From the NCBI GenBank assembly GCA_013178125.1, contig JABLXJ010000009.1, positions 90,123-154,122 of the forward strand: a stretch of DNA of 64,000 nt, written 5' to 3'. How positions within the stretch are numbered: the stretch's first letter is position 1; every line of letters begins with the position of its first letter. Below the pieces are notes generated by a model. That model was not told the origin of the DNA and made no database searches. It worked only from the letters and a program-made list of their open reading frames with translations. Made by a program: the position numbers and the translations under genes. Source of the stretch: Bacillota bacterium (GTDB lineage Bacteria > Bacillota > SHA-98 > Ch115 > JABLXJ01). Shown piece after piece: positions 8,514 to 17,596 of the stretch.

Positions 8514-9782
8514 ATGCCGGTGGTGGTATCAAAAGTAATATCGAAAAAGGATAAGCAAATCCTGAGAGAGCTTGTCGAGAAGGTGGCGGAGATAGCGGCC
8601 CTGCCCGTTCAGCAGGAGAAGGCCGGGATGTGGAAGCGGCTCAACGGGCTTGAAAGGGTCAAGCCCATGATCTGGATCAACGAGATCCCGTGGCATGAGA
8701 TGGATGTAAATGGCGAACTGGAGCTCAAGACCGAGGATGAGTTTTGCCGCATGCTGGAGACGGGGCTCCGACAGACGATCTACCAGTGGGAGCATATGAG
8801 GGGAGATATGGTCGTGGAGCCGAAGATCTACTGCCCCCTCGTCATCTATGATACCGGTTTCGGGATCTCCGAGGATGTGGATATTGTAAGGACCGACGAG
8901 AAGAGTTCCATCATCTCGCGGCATTTTCACCCTCAAATACAAGAAGAAAAGGATATCGAGAAGATAAAGATGCCCGAGGTCGTCTATGATGCGGAGGCGA
9001 CCGAACACAATTACCAGCAGATGGTTGATATCTTCGATGGCATCCTCACGGTGGAGAAACGGGGCGTGCCCGGTTTCTGGTTTGCGCCGTGGGATGAGTT
9101 GATCCGGTGGTGGGGGGTCCAGGAGGCCATGATGGACCTCGTATTGCGCCCGGAACTGGTCCACAAGGCTATGGACCGGCTGGTAGAGGCCTACCTTCGC
9201 CGCTTGGACCAGTATGAGGAACTGAACCTCCTGTCACTGAACAACAACAATACCCGCATAGGCTCCGGCGGCTACGGTTATACAGACGAGTTACCCCAGC
9301 CCGGCCATGACCCGGCCCACATCAAAGCGGCCGACCTGTGGGGGTGCGCTGCAGCCCAGATATTCTCCGAGGTTTCCCCGGAGATGCATGAGGAGTTTGC
9401 CCTCAAGTATGAGATCCGGTGGTTGAAGAGGTTTGGACTGAACTATTACGGCTGTTGTGAGCCGCTCCATAAGAAGATAGGTATACTCAAGCAGATACCG
9501 AATTTAAGAAAGATATCCATGAGCCCCTGGGTGAATGTAGAAGAAGGAGCTGCCAACATAGGGAACAAGTATGTGTTTTCATATAAACCCAGCCCTGCAA
9601 TCTTTGCGGCGGATGCGTGGGATCTCGAGGCGGCCCGCGCACAGCTGGTGAGCGCCCTGGAAAAGACAAGAGGCTGCGTGGTGGAGGTTATTATGAAGGA
9701 TATCAGCACAGTCCGCTACCAGCCGCAGCGCCTGTGGGAATGGACCGAGATGGCCGCTCAGGTGACGGAGGATTTTGCTTAG
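8514..9782 (+). CDS. URO-D-superfamily-like protein, long form, paralogue 2
   Basis: About 422 residues. Overall it resembles large URO-D-like proteins found near sugar genes in uncultured bacteria: GVPGFWFAPWDELI in the middle and a C-terminal half with NNNTRIGSGG, NYYGCCEPLHKK and ISMSPWVNVEEG. The HxCG zinc motif is missing; the CCEPLH stretch may be a metal site. I prefer ATG at 8514, preceded by GGTGGAGGTATCA; ATG at 8496 is a less likely alternative. Downstream neighbours are two further paralogues. Function unknown. Confidence 0.75.
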   Translation: MPVVVSKVISKKDKQILRELVEKVAEIAALPVQQEKAGMWKRLNGLERVKPMIWINEIPWHEMDVNGELELKTEDEFCRMLETGLRQTIYQWEHMRGDMVVEPKIYCPLVIYDTGFGISEDVDIVRTDEKSSIISRHFHPQIQEEKDIEKIKMPEVVYDAEATEHNYQQMVDIFDGILTVEKRGVPGFWFAPWDELIRWWGVQEAMMDLVLRPELVHKAMDRLVEAYLRRLDQYEELNLLSLNNNNTRIGSGGYGYTDELPQPGHDPAHIKAADLWGCAAAQIFSEVSPEMHEEFALKYEIRWLKRFGLNYYGCCEPLHKKIGILKQIPNLRKISMSPWVNVEEGAANIGNKYVFSYKPSPAIFAADAWDLEAARAQLVSALEKTRGCVVEVIMKDISTVRYQPQRLWEWTEMAAQVTEDFA

Positions 9783-9823
9783 AGGCGCGCCTGCCCAGCA
9801 AACATGAGAAAGGGGGAACAGCT

Positions 9824-10870
9824 ATGAGCTATGAGAGAGGGCTCAAAGCCCTGAACCTCGAGATGACCGAGAAAATACCTCACACCGAGTACCTGGATCA
9901 TCCCGGATATGTCCGGCTCAAGACGGGGTTTGACCTGAACCCGGATGACCCGGACGAATTCCGGCTCGCCAACGCCGCGATTGCAAAGGTCATGGATTAC
10001 GACCTTTTCTGGAATATATTTGAACGTCCAATCACCCGGGGTCGCATTACGAAAATGGGAAGGGCCTACTTTCACGAGAACCAGGGCCCGGACTACGAGG
10101 TTTACTGCCCCTTCAAGACCGTTGAGGACGTTCTGAATTTCGACCCCGTGGCCGAATACGGGATCCCGGACGTGGATATCACTGCTAAGATATTCCAGCA
10201 ACACTATGTGGAAAACCAGGCGCTCTACGATTCCATGGTCTACACGGGCGGGCGGTACCACACGCTATTCAGCGCCTGCATACGGACCTTTGGATGGGAG
10301 ATGTTTCTCGCCGGCGCCGGGGCGGAGTATGAGCGCTTTGACAGGGTGTTGGAGGGGTTTTACGAAATCTCCATGGCCGAGGTGAAGGCGTGGGCGAAGA
10401 CGGGCATCAAGGCATATATCTGCCATGATGACATCGTATGGAGCTCCGGCCCTGTCTTCCACCCCGACTGGTACCGGAAGTACATCTTCCCAAGGTACAA
10501 AAAGTTATGGGCCCCGCTGAAGGAAGCCGGGATCAAGGTGCTTTATTGCTCCGACGGCAACTTCGACGCATTCGTGGACGACATCGCCGGGGCGGGGGCC
10601 GATGGCTTCATCTTTGAACCCATCACCTCCCTGGAGCGTATCGCGGAGAAATACCGCAAGTCGAAGGTAATGGTGGGCAATATTGACTGCCGGATACTCA
10701 CCAGCGGCACCAAGGAGGAGATCAGGGCTGAGGTGAAGCGCTGCGCTGATATAGGCAGGGACTGCCCCGGGTATTTCTTCGCTGTGGGCAATCACATCCC
10801 CGCTAATGTACCCATCGAGAATATAGAGATCTACCTCGATGCGCTCGACGAATTCGGAAGACGGTCTTAA
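9824..10870 (+). CDS. URO-D-fold protein, paralogue 3, zinc ligands lost
   Basis: 348 residues. ATG at 9824 has AAAGGGGGAACAGCT upstream. The family core is clear (ERGLKALNLEMTEKIPHTEY at the start, GNIDCRILTSGTKEEI near residue 285), but the usual HxCG motif reads Y-C-S-D around residue 241-244, and the third cysteine position near VPIEN is asparagine. A zinc-thiol methyltransferase chemistry is therefore unlikely and the active site must differ from paralogue 4. It lies 41 bp after paralogue 2 and is probably cotranscribed. Confidence 0.82.
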   Translation: MSYERGLKALNLEMTEKIPHTEYLDHPGYVRLKTGFDLNPDDPDEFRLANAAIAKVMDYDLFWNIFERPITRGRITKMGRAYFHENQGPDYEVYCPFKTVEDVLNFDPVAEYGIPDVDITAKIFQQHYVENQALYDSMVYTGGRYHTLFSACIRTFGWEMFLAGAGAEYERFDRVLEGFYEISMAEVKAWAKTGIKAYICHDDIVWSSGPVFHPDWYRKYIFPRYKKLWAPLKEAGIKVLYCSDGNFDAFVDDIAGAGADGFIFEPITSLERIAEKYRKSKVMVGNIDCRILTSGTKEEIRAEVKRCADIGRDCPGYFFAVGNHIPANVPIENIEIYLDALDEFGRRS

Positions 10871-10991
10871 ATTGGGTAAGTTTTAGCATAATTTAGCATA
10901 AGTCCTGGGGTTACTCGGGTAAGGGCTGAGTTCAGGTTCCCCGCTGACAGACTGCCGCAAAGCGATGGACCCACATTTCGGTATCAGGTGG

Positions 10992-10997
10992 TATAAT
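10992..10997 (+). promoter_or_regulatory. Possible -10 element
   Basis: TATAAT occurs in the gap before the SGNH remnant, but no good -35 box lies 16-18 bp upstream. It may drive the remnant and the URO-D gene at 11175. Confidence 0.3.
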
Positions 10998-11025
10998 AGG
11001 CATATAAAGTAAAGGGGGAGAATTC

Positions 11026-11178
11026 ATGTCCGCCCTGATTGAGACTAAAGCAGTGGTCCTTTTTCAAGGGGATAGCATTACAGATACTGGCCGCAACCGG
11101 GAAAATGATGATCTGGGCCAGGGGTATGCGATGTGTTCAAGTTGGTCGAAAACAGACAGAAAGAGGGTGTTTCGATGA
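11026..11178 (+). pseudogene. SGNH/GDSL hydrolase N-terminal remnant
   Basis: A 50-codon frame starting at ATG 11026 with a good site (AAAGGGGGAG). Residues 10-36 (VVLFQGDSITDTGRNRENDD onward to GQGYAM) are the hallmark N-terminal block of SGNH esterases: nucleophile serine in GDSIT, then the LGQGYA stretch. Homology stops there and the frame ends at TGA 11176-11178, overlapping the start of the next gene. A complete SGNH hydrolase is about 200 residues or more, so at least three quarters is missing. I read this as an internal deletion that joined an esterase start to the leader of a URO-D gene. Confidence 0.75.
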
Positions 11179-12182
11179 CCTCCTACGAAAGGCTCATTTC
11201 CGCGATCGAGTTCCGGACGGCTGATCGCATTCCAGTGTTCCCGCTGGTAATGCGCTTTGCGGCCAGGTTTGCGGGCATGACATACAGGGATTACATGATG
11301 AGCGGGGATAAGCTTGCCGAGGCCCAGATCACCTGCCGGGAGAGATTCGGGTATGACGCCGTGACCGTATGTTCGGATGCCTACCGGGAATCAGATGCCC
11401 TCGGAGCCGTCATTGACTACCCGGAGGAGGATGCGGCCCGGCCGGTGAGGTGTGCGCTGCACTCGAAGGAGGTGCTCGACCGCCTCGAGGTGCCTGATCC
11501 TTTGAAGGGGCACCGCATGCGGGAGCGGGTGGAGGCGGTACGCCAGTTGAAGAAGCATTATGGCGGGAAGGTTCCATCTTTCGGGTGGGTTGAGGCACCC
11601 TTCTCGGGCGCTGCATATATGCGGGGCGTGGAGCAGTTCTTGATCGACCTCTACGAAGACCCCGGTTTCGCCACAAAAGCCATCGAGTTTGCATATGAAA
11701 CCGAGCTCCGCTTTGCCCTGGCCCAGGTCGATGCGGGGGCCGACATGATCGGGGCTGGAGACGCTGCGGCTTCCCTGTTATCCCCGCCACTCTACGAGAG
11801 ATATGCCCTCCCCTATGCGGCGAGAATGTTCCGGGAGCTGAAATCAAGGGGCGTCCACATCAAGTACCATATCTGCGGGGATACCAACCACCTCCTGCGA
11901 GCGATGGCCCGCCTGGGTGCAGATATCATCAACCTGGACTTCATGGTGGACCTGAAGGCGGCAAGGGAGGCGTTTGGCCCTTCGACGGCCATAAAGGGCA
12001 ACGTAAACCCGGTCATGGTCGAGAGCCTCTCCCCGTCGGAGTTGATATCGAGATTGCAGGAATGCGCCGGGCAAGCCGGCCGGCTGGGGTATATCATCAG
12101 CCCTGGCTGTGAGGTTACCCCCGATACCCCTTATGAAAATATGGATGCTATGATTGAGACTGCGTTTAAGATCCAATATTAG
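11175..12182 (+). CDS. URO-D-fold methyltransferase-like protein, MtaA/MtbA-like zinc site, paralogue 4
   Basis: 335 residues. ATG at 11175 overlaps the stop of the esterase remnant (ATGA) and has GAGGG upstream. H232-x-C234 (YHICG) and C312 (SPGCEVTPDTP) reproduce the H-x-C ... C zinc site of corrinoid:coenzyme M methyltransferases with nearly the family spacing (78 residues). Of the four clustered paralogues it is the one best equipped for zinc-activated methyl transfer to a thiol. No corrinoid protein, MtaB or RamA-like activator is in the window, so acceptor and donor are unknown. Confidence 0.85.
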   Translation: MTSYERLISAIEFRTADRIPVFPLVMRFAARFAGMTYRDYMMSGDKLAEAQITCRERFGYDAVTVCSDAYRESDALGAVIDYPEEDAARPVRCALHSKEVLDRLEVPDPLKGHRMRERVEAVRQLKKHYGGKVPSFGWVEAPFSGAAYMRGVEQFLIDLYEDPGFATKAIEFAYETELRFALAQVDAGADMIGAGDAAASLLSPPLYERYALPYAARMFRELKSRGVHIKYHICGDTNHLLRAMARLGADIINLDFMVDLKAAREAFGPSTAIKGNVNPVMVESLSPSELISRLQECAGQAGRLGYIISPGCEVTPDTPYENMDAMIETAFKIQY

Positions 12183-12290
12183 CCAGCATTGAGTCCAGCA
12201 TCGAGTTGATGCGTATGAGACGTTTGATTTTCCAGACCGGGCATAACTTGCTCTAACTCTAAGCACATAAAGCAGACATAGTCGAAGACA

Positions 12291-12485
12291 TTGTTCCCCT
12301 CCATCCTCACCGACCTCTTCAACCGTATAGGGGTCGATGTCAGCTTCGGGGGCTATGGCTTGAAGCAGGAACAGGTCGAGGATTTCTGTGAGCTAGTTTA
12401 TAACAGCTTCCAGCTGGACTTAAAAGGCCATCCAAAACCAGTATCTAAGAAGGACCTTGTGGAGATCATGGAGAAATGTATGTGA
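12291..12485 (+). pseudogene. C-terminal remnant of an iron-type alcohol dehydrogenase (probable)
   Basis: A 64-codon frame (TTG at 12291) whose sequence, ILTDLFNRIGVDVSFGGYGL then DLKGHPKPVSKKDLVEIMEK, resembles the C-terminal ~60 residues of group III (iron-containing) alcohol dehydrogenases, including the final 'PKPVsxxDL' pattern. There is no ribosome binding site and no recognisable upstream part of the ~380-residue enzyme. It is probably a leftover of a deleted gene. The family assignment is tentative. Confidence 0.45.
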
Positions 12486-12815
12486 AGTGGTAGCGTAGAT
12501 GTAACGTAGATATTAGCAACTCAGACATCAGTAGTTCAGAAACAGAATAAGCGCTACCAGGTTATGGTTCTCCAGGTTTGTTATGATCAATAGTAATAGT
12601 CCGGACGGTTATAGCGTGATTGGCCTATACCATATGAGAAAGAGAAAACCATGCGGGAGACTGGATAGACATCGGGATCTCCAGCTGCAAGCTGGCCGCC
12701 CTTCCTGTTGGTCGGGTTAAATTATGACCCGGTCCCCAGCCAGCCGAGCCCTGTCAGACTTCTACCGGATCCCCAACCAAACCCGATCAAAATTCAGTCA
12801 GTAGTATATCCGAAT
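12486..12815. repeat. Intergenic region with REP-like repeat, copy A (12708-12800)
   Basis: No gene in this 330-bp gap between convergent frames. From 12708 it holds hairpin units of the dispersed 33-bp family: CGGGT-TAAATTATG-ACCCG (12713-12731) and a 33-bp unit at 12749-12781 followed by CCCGATCAAAATTCAG. Units are more diverged than at 13756-13877. Confidence 0.65.
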
Positions 12816-13520
12816 CTATCTCATACATCCTCTTCCAACCTCCTCCAACAGCTTCGCGATTTCGCTCTCAGGATCGACCGGGTCGACAGGTAATTCCGGA
12901 GGAATTTTGGATATCATCTTCTTCAACGTCAAATCATCCCTAGTAACTACGATGACTTTGATATTCTTCTCCATACTTAAACCGAGTTTAATTAAATCCC
13001 TCTTCCTCCTCTCCTTGAAAGCCTGTTTATCGGGATACATCTCGGTCGGCCCGTAATGCTGGTCTCCGTTGAACTCGAAAGCCACACCCGCGAGGTAGTA
13101 CCTATCATATTCGAGGGGCTGACCCGTATCCGGATTTCGCAGGAACTGAGGACGAGCATTATCTATGTAGTTGTCGTCGGGAATCAGGAAATCTAAGAAC
13201 CGCTTCATGACCGTTTCCGCTCTATGGCCTGACATATCCAGGTTGTGCTTGATCCGCATAATATAGGCCTTCTCAACTTCTTTGGGCATGGTCGGGATGA
13301 TTGCACTCCGGCCGGATTGCCTGATGGTTTTTACCCAGCCTGCTTGTTCCAATTCTCGATAATACCGCCGTATGGCGCATCTGGATTTTTTGGTAAGCCT
13401 AACGAGTTCGCCTAATGAGCGAGGACGGGCTATAGAGATAACTACATATACATATTTTGCCTGGAGGGATAGGTCCTCCTGAAAAAAGAGTTCAGGTGGG
13501 ATATAGGGGCTTCTTATCAA
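12816..13520 (-). CDS. HTH domain fused to PD-(D/E)XK nuclease-like domain
   Basis: 234 residues. Residues ~20-75 look like a winged-helix reader (SLGELVRLTKKSRCAIRRYYRELEQAGW). The C-terminal half has the pattern of a Vsr/DUF559-like PD-(D/E)XK fold: LEYDRYYLAGVAFEFNGDQH (acidic D, then E in a strand, then DQHY) followed by ERRKRDLIKLGL and KVIVVTRDDL. This layout occurs in nicking or repair nucleases and in selfish-element endonucleases. It stands alone between two REP-like repeat tracts, with no partner gene. ATG start; C-terminus ends PVDPVDPESEIAKLLEE. Role unknown; activity is inferred from motifs only. Confidence 0.7.
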   Translation of the reverse strand: MIRSPYIPPELFFQEDLSLQAKYVYVVISIARPRSLGELVRLTKKSRCAIRRYYRELEQAGWVKTIRQSGRSAIIPTMPKEVEKAYIMRIKHNLDMSGHRAETVMKRFLDFLIPDDNYIDNARPQFLRNPDTGQPLEYDRYYLAGVAFEFNGDQHYGPTEMYPDKQAFKERRKRDLIKLGLSMEKNIKVIVVTRDDLTLKKMISKIPPELPVDPVDPESEIAKLLEEVGRGCMR

Positions 13521-13965
13521 TTTCCTATACCTCCGTTATTTGGTATCTTATCATGATTTGGGAGCGAGTCTATCTATTTCAATCCATATTTTACCATATA
13601 CATCATAAAATTTGCAACTAAATACTGGGTATAAATCAGTTTTTTGTTAAATTCAGTTATTAGTCGCATGATCGCTCATAAGAACTAACACAGTCAAAAT
13701 TTAGACGGGTCTAACAACGAACCCGGCCTAATTTTAGCCATGTCTGGCGATGAAGCCGGTCAAAATCGAGACCGGTACCCGGTCAAAATTAAGCCCGGGC
13801 TTCCCCCGAAGCTGGTCAGAATTTAACCGGGTTTCCCAGCCAACCCGGTCAAGATTTAGCCGGATCCGGTACCAAATCCGGCACCAGGAGCATCCTCATA
13901 TTGTAATTTAATTGGGTAATTTAAGATAATTCTGCGAAATTCGAGATTGGAAGCATAGAAATCAG
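13521..13965. repeat. REP-like 33-bp tandem repeat, copy B (13756-13877)
   Basis: In this gene-free gap a partial unit (13756-13778) is followed by three 33-bp units at 13779-13811, 13812-13844 and 13845-13877. Each starts (c/t)CGGTCA-type sequence and can fold GGTC-AAAATT-type hairpins closed by (G)ACCGG. The last unit ends CCGGATCCGGTACC and is nearly identical to the unit at 38296-38328. The rest of the gap (13521-13700) is AT-rich and holds the presumed promoter of the nuclease-like gene. Confidence 0.85.
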
Positions 13966-14766
13966 TCAATCCGAATTATCACCCCTCGTTTCCTCGATTC
14001 CTTCTGCATCCTCTGCGCAGATAATAGAATCATCAAAACTGGCGCAAACTGTCTTGCCCGGGTGGACGACCAGCACCTTATCCTCATTAAATTCCCCGTT
14101 AAGGAGTTTCTCGAGCAGCACCCGGTCCCCCGGGAGTTCGTCATAGTGCCACCCGAGAAACTCCGCGCATTCCCTGGTATATCTCCTGTAAAAATCCGAC
14201 CGCGGGAAGCCCCAGTCTATATAGGTCGCGTAGTTGTATTCCTTGAACCAGCCCTGCTCCATTTGCATAAGATAATCGGCGTTATCCTTGCCGTACATCT
14301 CCACGTACCTGTCGTATATCCTCCTGTACCTCTCCTCCCCCGGCTGGAGGGTCCTCTCGATCCAGCCCGCCGAGTACCAGTAAACCCCCCGGTGGGAGTC
14401 GAAATATTCCTTGTATCTCTCCTTTGACCCCAGCAGCAATGTAATACAATCGTGCGCCCTCGGGATCACAATGGGAATCTTCTCGCTGGTAAGGCCAACT
14501 ATGCCGTTACTGCACAGGCCATACCCGAGGACAATGAAGTCGTATCCAAACAGATTGAAATCCTTCATGCTGGCCTTTTCCAGGTAGTTAAGCTTATAAC
14601 CTCTATTGGCTGCGTCAATCTCATCCTGCAGCGCCCTTCTCAATTTGTCGGGCTCATTGTGAAGCCCCTGGGGCAGGAATCTGACATCCACGAAATGCCT
14701 CGATTGGCTGCTCAGCATGGAAATCTCACGGTTGAGCACGTCACAGGCTATGACCTTTATGTGCAT
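13966..14766 (-). CDS. DUF1638 family protein
   Basis: 266 residues from ATG at 14766, which has GGGAGCAGGGGGTAATTGTG upstream; a longer frame extends to 14886 without family similarity. Conserved DUF1638 features are CDVLNREI near the start, GYGLCSNGIVGL around residue 85, and PIVIPRAHDCITLLLGS. DUF1638 genes are often found with corrinoid methyltransferase and URO-D-type genes, which agrees with the URO-D cluster here. The biochemical function is not established; the conserved Cys and His residues suggest metal or corrinoid handling. Confidence 0.85.
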   Translation of the reverse strand: MHIKVIACDVLNREISMLSSQSRHFVDVRFLPQGLHNEPDKLRRALQDEIDAANRGYKLNYLEKASMKDFNLFGYDFIVLGYGLCSNGIVGLTSEKIPIVIPRAHDCITLLLGSKERYKEYFDSHRGVYWYSAGWIERTLQPGEERYRRIYDRYVEMYGKDNADYLMQMEQGWFKEYNYATYIDWGFPRSDFYRRYTRECAEFLGWHYDELPGDRVLLEKLLNGEFNEDKVLVVHPGKTVCASFDDSIICAEDAEGIEETRGDNSD

Positions 14767-15089
14767 CACAATTACCCCCTGCTCCCTTCGTTGGGGCCGC
14801 GCGCCTCTCACGCGCCCGCTTTGTTCCATGACACTATCGCTCGCTGGCCGGGGGCGGGATAGAGTGAACCGCCCCATACATATCACGTAGCATACATATC
14901 ATGTGGCAAAATACTCCGCGTGGGAGGTAAGCAAGTAGGCCTGCTCGCTCACCTCCTCCAGAATACCTTGCGAAGCACGCACACCCAGCCAATACCTGGT
15001 AGTGTATGGCAGCAGTACAGTGGCATATGGTGGTATATCGTGGTACATGGTAGTATTATGCTATGTGTGCAGCAAGCAATTTGGCACCA
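14767..15089. other. Gap between alcohol dehydrogenase and DUF1638 gene
   Basis: I see no gene, terminator or known RNA. It contains a degenerate GTGG/ATGG-rich run (about 14995-15065, variants of 'tggcatatggtggtatat'). Confidence 0.4.
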
Positions 15090-16136
15090 CTATGCCCACG
15101 GCTGCATGACGATTCGCAAGCCCTGCCCGGCCTTGGCCATGGCGAAGCCCTCAGCTATCCTGTCGAGCGGGAGCGTGGCCGAGACAAACTTCTTCGCAGG
15201 GAACACGCCGCTCGCCACGAGCTTGTGCGCCGTGTCGTAAGCCGCCCTGGGAGCCCCGAACGACCCGAACACGCCGATCTCGCTATAATGAATGAGGTTG
15301 ACATCCATCTCGACCCTGCTGCGGTCCTTGGGAAAACCGGCAAACAGCAACACGCGACCGCGCTTCTTGACCATCTTCATGGCCTGCTCGATAACCTGCG
15401 TGACAGAGCACGCGACGATGGCCACATCGGCTCCGGCTCCACCGGTTGCCTCGCGAACGGCCTCGACAGGATCGACCTTGCTGGAATTGAACGCAAGGTT
15501 GACGCCGAACTCCGATGCGAACTTCAACCGGTCATCCACCACATCCATGATGATGACCTTTGCGGCGCCCTCCAGCTTGGAGATGATCGAATGAATATAC
15601 CCGAGCGGCCCTGCACCTATGATCGCAACGGTCTCACCGAGCTTTATGTGGAGGTTTTCATGCCCGTTGATCGCCGCCGCCACTGGCTCGGTTACAGCCG
15701 CCTCGGGGAAGCTCAGGTCATCCGGGATCTTATACACCCCGCCCGCCCTGACTATCGACGGCGGGATGGCAATATACTGCGCAAACGCGCCAGGGTAATA
15801 GTAGCCGATGGCCTTGGTCTCGGGGCAGAGGCTCGCCCGGCCGGCCTTGCAATACTCGCATTTCCCGCACCCGTCCGTAGGGTCTACATTGACGCGATCG
15901 CCGACCTTCAGGTCCACATCGGGGAGGCCCTTTATATCCTCCACAACGCCGGCGAATTCATGACCCGTGGTCCACGGGAATTTAACCTTGCTGTGGCCGA
16001 AGTTGAATATCCTCACATCCGTCCCACAAATGGCACATGCTTCTACCCTGAGCAGCAACCCGCCACCCTCTATAGACGGCTTCGGAACCTCTCTAACCTC
16101 GACCTTACCTATATCTGTTATGACAGCGGCCTTCAT
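15090..16136 (-). CDS. Zinc-dependent medium-chain alcohol/polyol dehydrogenase
   Basis: 348 residues of the MDR superfamily (sorbitol/threonine dehydrogenase-like). Catalytic zinc ligands are visible as C37 in CAICGTD and H59-E60 in GHEFAG. A structural zinc site is given by CGKCEYCKAGRASLC, and GAGPLG is the NAD(P)-binding motif near residue 170. ATG has AGGAGGGG upstream. It lies 36 bp after the mannitol-1-phosphate dehydrogenase gene and probably shares its transcript, suggesting a polyol or sugar-alcohol substrate. Exact substrate unknown. Confidence 0.92.
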   Translation of the reverse strand: MKAAVITDIGKVEVREVPKPSIEGGGLLLRVEACAICGTDVRIFNFGHSKVKFPWTTGHEFAGVVEDIKGLPDVDLKVGDRVNVDPTDGCGKCEYCKAGRASLCPETKAIGYYYPGAFAQYIAIPPSIVRAGGVYKIPDDLSFPEAAVTEPVAAAINGHENLHIKLGETVAIIGAGPLGYIHSIISKLEGAAKVIIMDVVDDRLKFASEFGVNLAFNSSKVDPVEAVREATGGAGADVAIVACSVTQVIEQAMKMVKKRGRVLLFAGFPKDRSRVEMDVNLIHYSEIGVFGSFGAPRAAYDTAHKLVASGVFPAKKFVSATLPLDRIAEGFAMAKAGQGLRIVMQPWA

Positions 16137-16172
16137 TATATTCTACCCCTCCTCTAGTTTGATGCCCGCAAG

Positions 16173-17405
16173 TTATTCACCCTTCTTGCGCATGGCGCGG
16201 ACCTTCTCGAGGCCTGCAGCAACGAGCCTGCCCAGCTCCTCGTCCATTGAGATCTCGCTGACCTCCCTGAGCACCCCTTCAACCCCGATCTCGGCGACCT
16301 TCTTTGCCAGCTCCACCGCCTGGGCATCAGACGGGGCATCGTAAAAAAGCGCCGCGGCGATGCCAGTCGCGATATCATCCGGGACTATCCCGAATTTCAT
16401 GGCCATCCGCGCCGGCCGTACCAGCCTGTCGCTTGGCCCCAGCTTGCGAAGGGGCTCGCGGCCCAGCCTCGATATCGGGTCCTTCATGTCCGCGTTGGCG
16501 AACCGCCGCAGGGCCCGCGCAGTATAGACCCTCTGCTCCTCAGCATCAAAACCATGCTGCGCGACGAGGAGCCTGCTCGTTTCATCGAGAGCCCCTTCCA
16601 CGATCGCCCTCGTCTCGGGGTCGCGCATGGACTCGTGGATGAATTCGTAGCCCTTCAAGTATCCCGTATAGGCCGCTACGGCGTGCCCCGTGTTAACGAC
16701 GAATACCTTGCGCTCCACATAGGCGTCGATATCGTCCACAAAATGGACGCCCTTCACGTCCGGCACCCCGCCCACGAGGCCCAGCTTGTGAATGTAAAAT
16801 TCCTCGTTGGATTCAGTGAAAACCGTGAGAGGATCCTCGCCCTCGATGGGCTGCAAGATCGTCGGGGCGATCGTCCCGATCTGCGCCTCGGGGAAACCCA
16901 CGTTTTCCTCGACGAAGCGCCTGCATTCAGGCGAGCACCCCTCGAGGATATAGCCCCTCAGCACTGAGGAGGCTCTTGGAATGTTCTCGCAGGCGACGAT
17001 ATTCAGGGGTTTCCGGCCGGCAGCCCCGGCGCCTACTCCCGCCCCGGCGCCTGCGCCTACACTCACGTCTATCCCCTTTGCGCGCAACTCCAGGCCCTCG
17101 CGAATCAACGGCACCACTGCCTTGACAGCCGTGGGCCCGACAGATGTCGTGACGATGTCGGCCACAGCCACTGCCCGGGCGATCTCGTCCCTGTGATCCA
17201 CATCGGTCACCCGGAACCCCTCGACGTGATAGATGTGCGGGTCATCACCTATAGTCTTGACCGTATATGCCCTCTTGTTGCTTAGCGCCTCCACCAGCTC
17301 TTTATTGGCATCCACGAAGAGCACATCGTAGCCGGACTGGATAAAAAGACGCCCGACCAGGCCCCGGCCTATTTTGCCGGCGCCAAATTGAACAGATGAT
17401 TTCAC
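16173..17405 (-). CDS. mtlD: Mannitol-1-phosphate 5-dehydrogenase
   Basis: 410 residues; NAD-dependent interconversion of mannitol 1-phosphate and fructose 6-phosphate. The N-terminal VQFGAGKIGRGLVGRLF is the dinucleotide-binding motif, and KVFVVNTGHAVAAYTGYLKG is the catalytic region around residue 220. GTG start with GGAGCGGAG upstream. An insertion of about 16 residues, SVGAGAGAGVGAGAAG (residues 115-130), interrupts the NAD domain and is absent from ordinary MtlD; it is one of several low-complexity insertions in this window. There is no mannitol PTS here, so the enzyme may work with mannose-derived fructose 6-phosphate. Confidence 0.92.
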   Translation of the reverse strand: MKSSVQFGAGKIGRGLVGRLFIQSGYDVLFVDANKELVEALSNKRAYTVKTIGDDPHIYHVEGFRVTDVDHRDEIARAVAVADIVTTSVGPTAVKAVVPLIREGLELRAKGIDVSVGAGAGAGVGAGAAGRKPLNIVACENIPRASSVLRGYILEGCSPECRRFVEENVGFPEAQIGTIAPTILQPIEGEDPLTVFTESNEEFYIHKLGLVGGVPDVKGVHFVDDIDAYVERKVFVVNTGHAVAAYTGYLKGYEFIHESMRDPETRAIVEGALDETSRLLVAQHGFDAEEQRVYTARALRRFANADMKDPISRLGREPLRKLGPSDRLVRPARMAMKFGIVPDDIATGIAAALFYDAPSDAQAVELAKKVAEIGVEGVLREVSEISMDEELGRLVAAGLEKVRAMRKKGE

Positions 17406-17596
17406 AGATCTCCGCTCCCCCTCGCGCCTTGCGCTATAGATAACATAACATGCCCATATCCCTACCCCTACCCCGCGAGTGCCGCCACAAGCGCCGCCCC
17501 GCGGGCGGATATCCCAGAGGACCCCGCGCCCGAGGCCAGGGGTGTCAGAGATGCCCAGGGCTATAGGGCTATACTAACCAAGTTACATTGTAGACT

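Noticed and set aside
12708..13877. CRISPR array
   Set aside because: Units of 33 bp are adjacent and diverged, with no unique spacers and no cas genes.
15063..16157. Long plus-strand frame opposite the alcohol dehydrogenase
   Set aside because: Antisense shadow of a GC-rich gene with clear zinc and NAD motifs on the minus strand.
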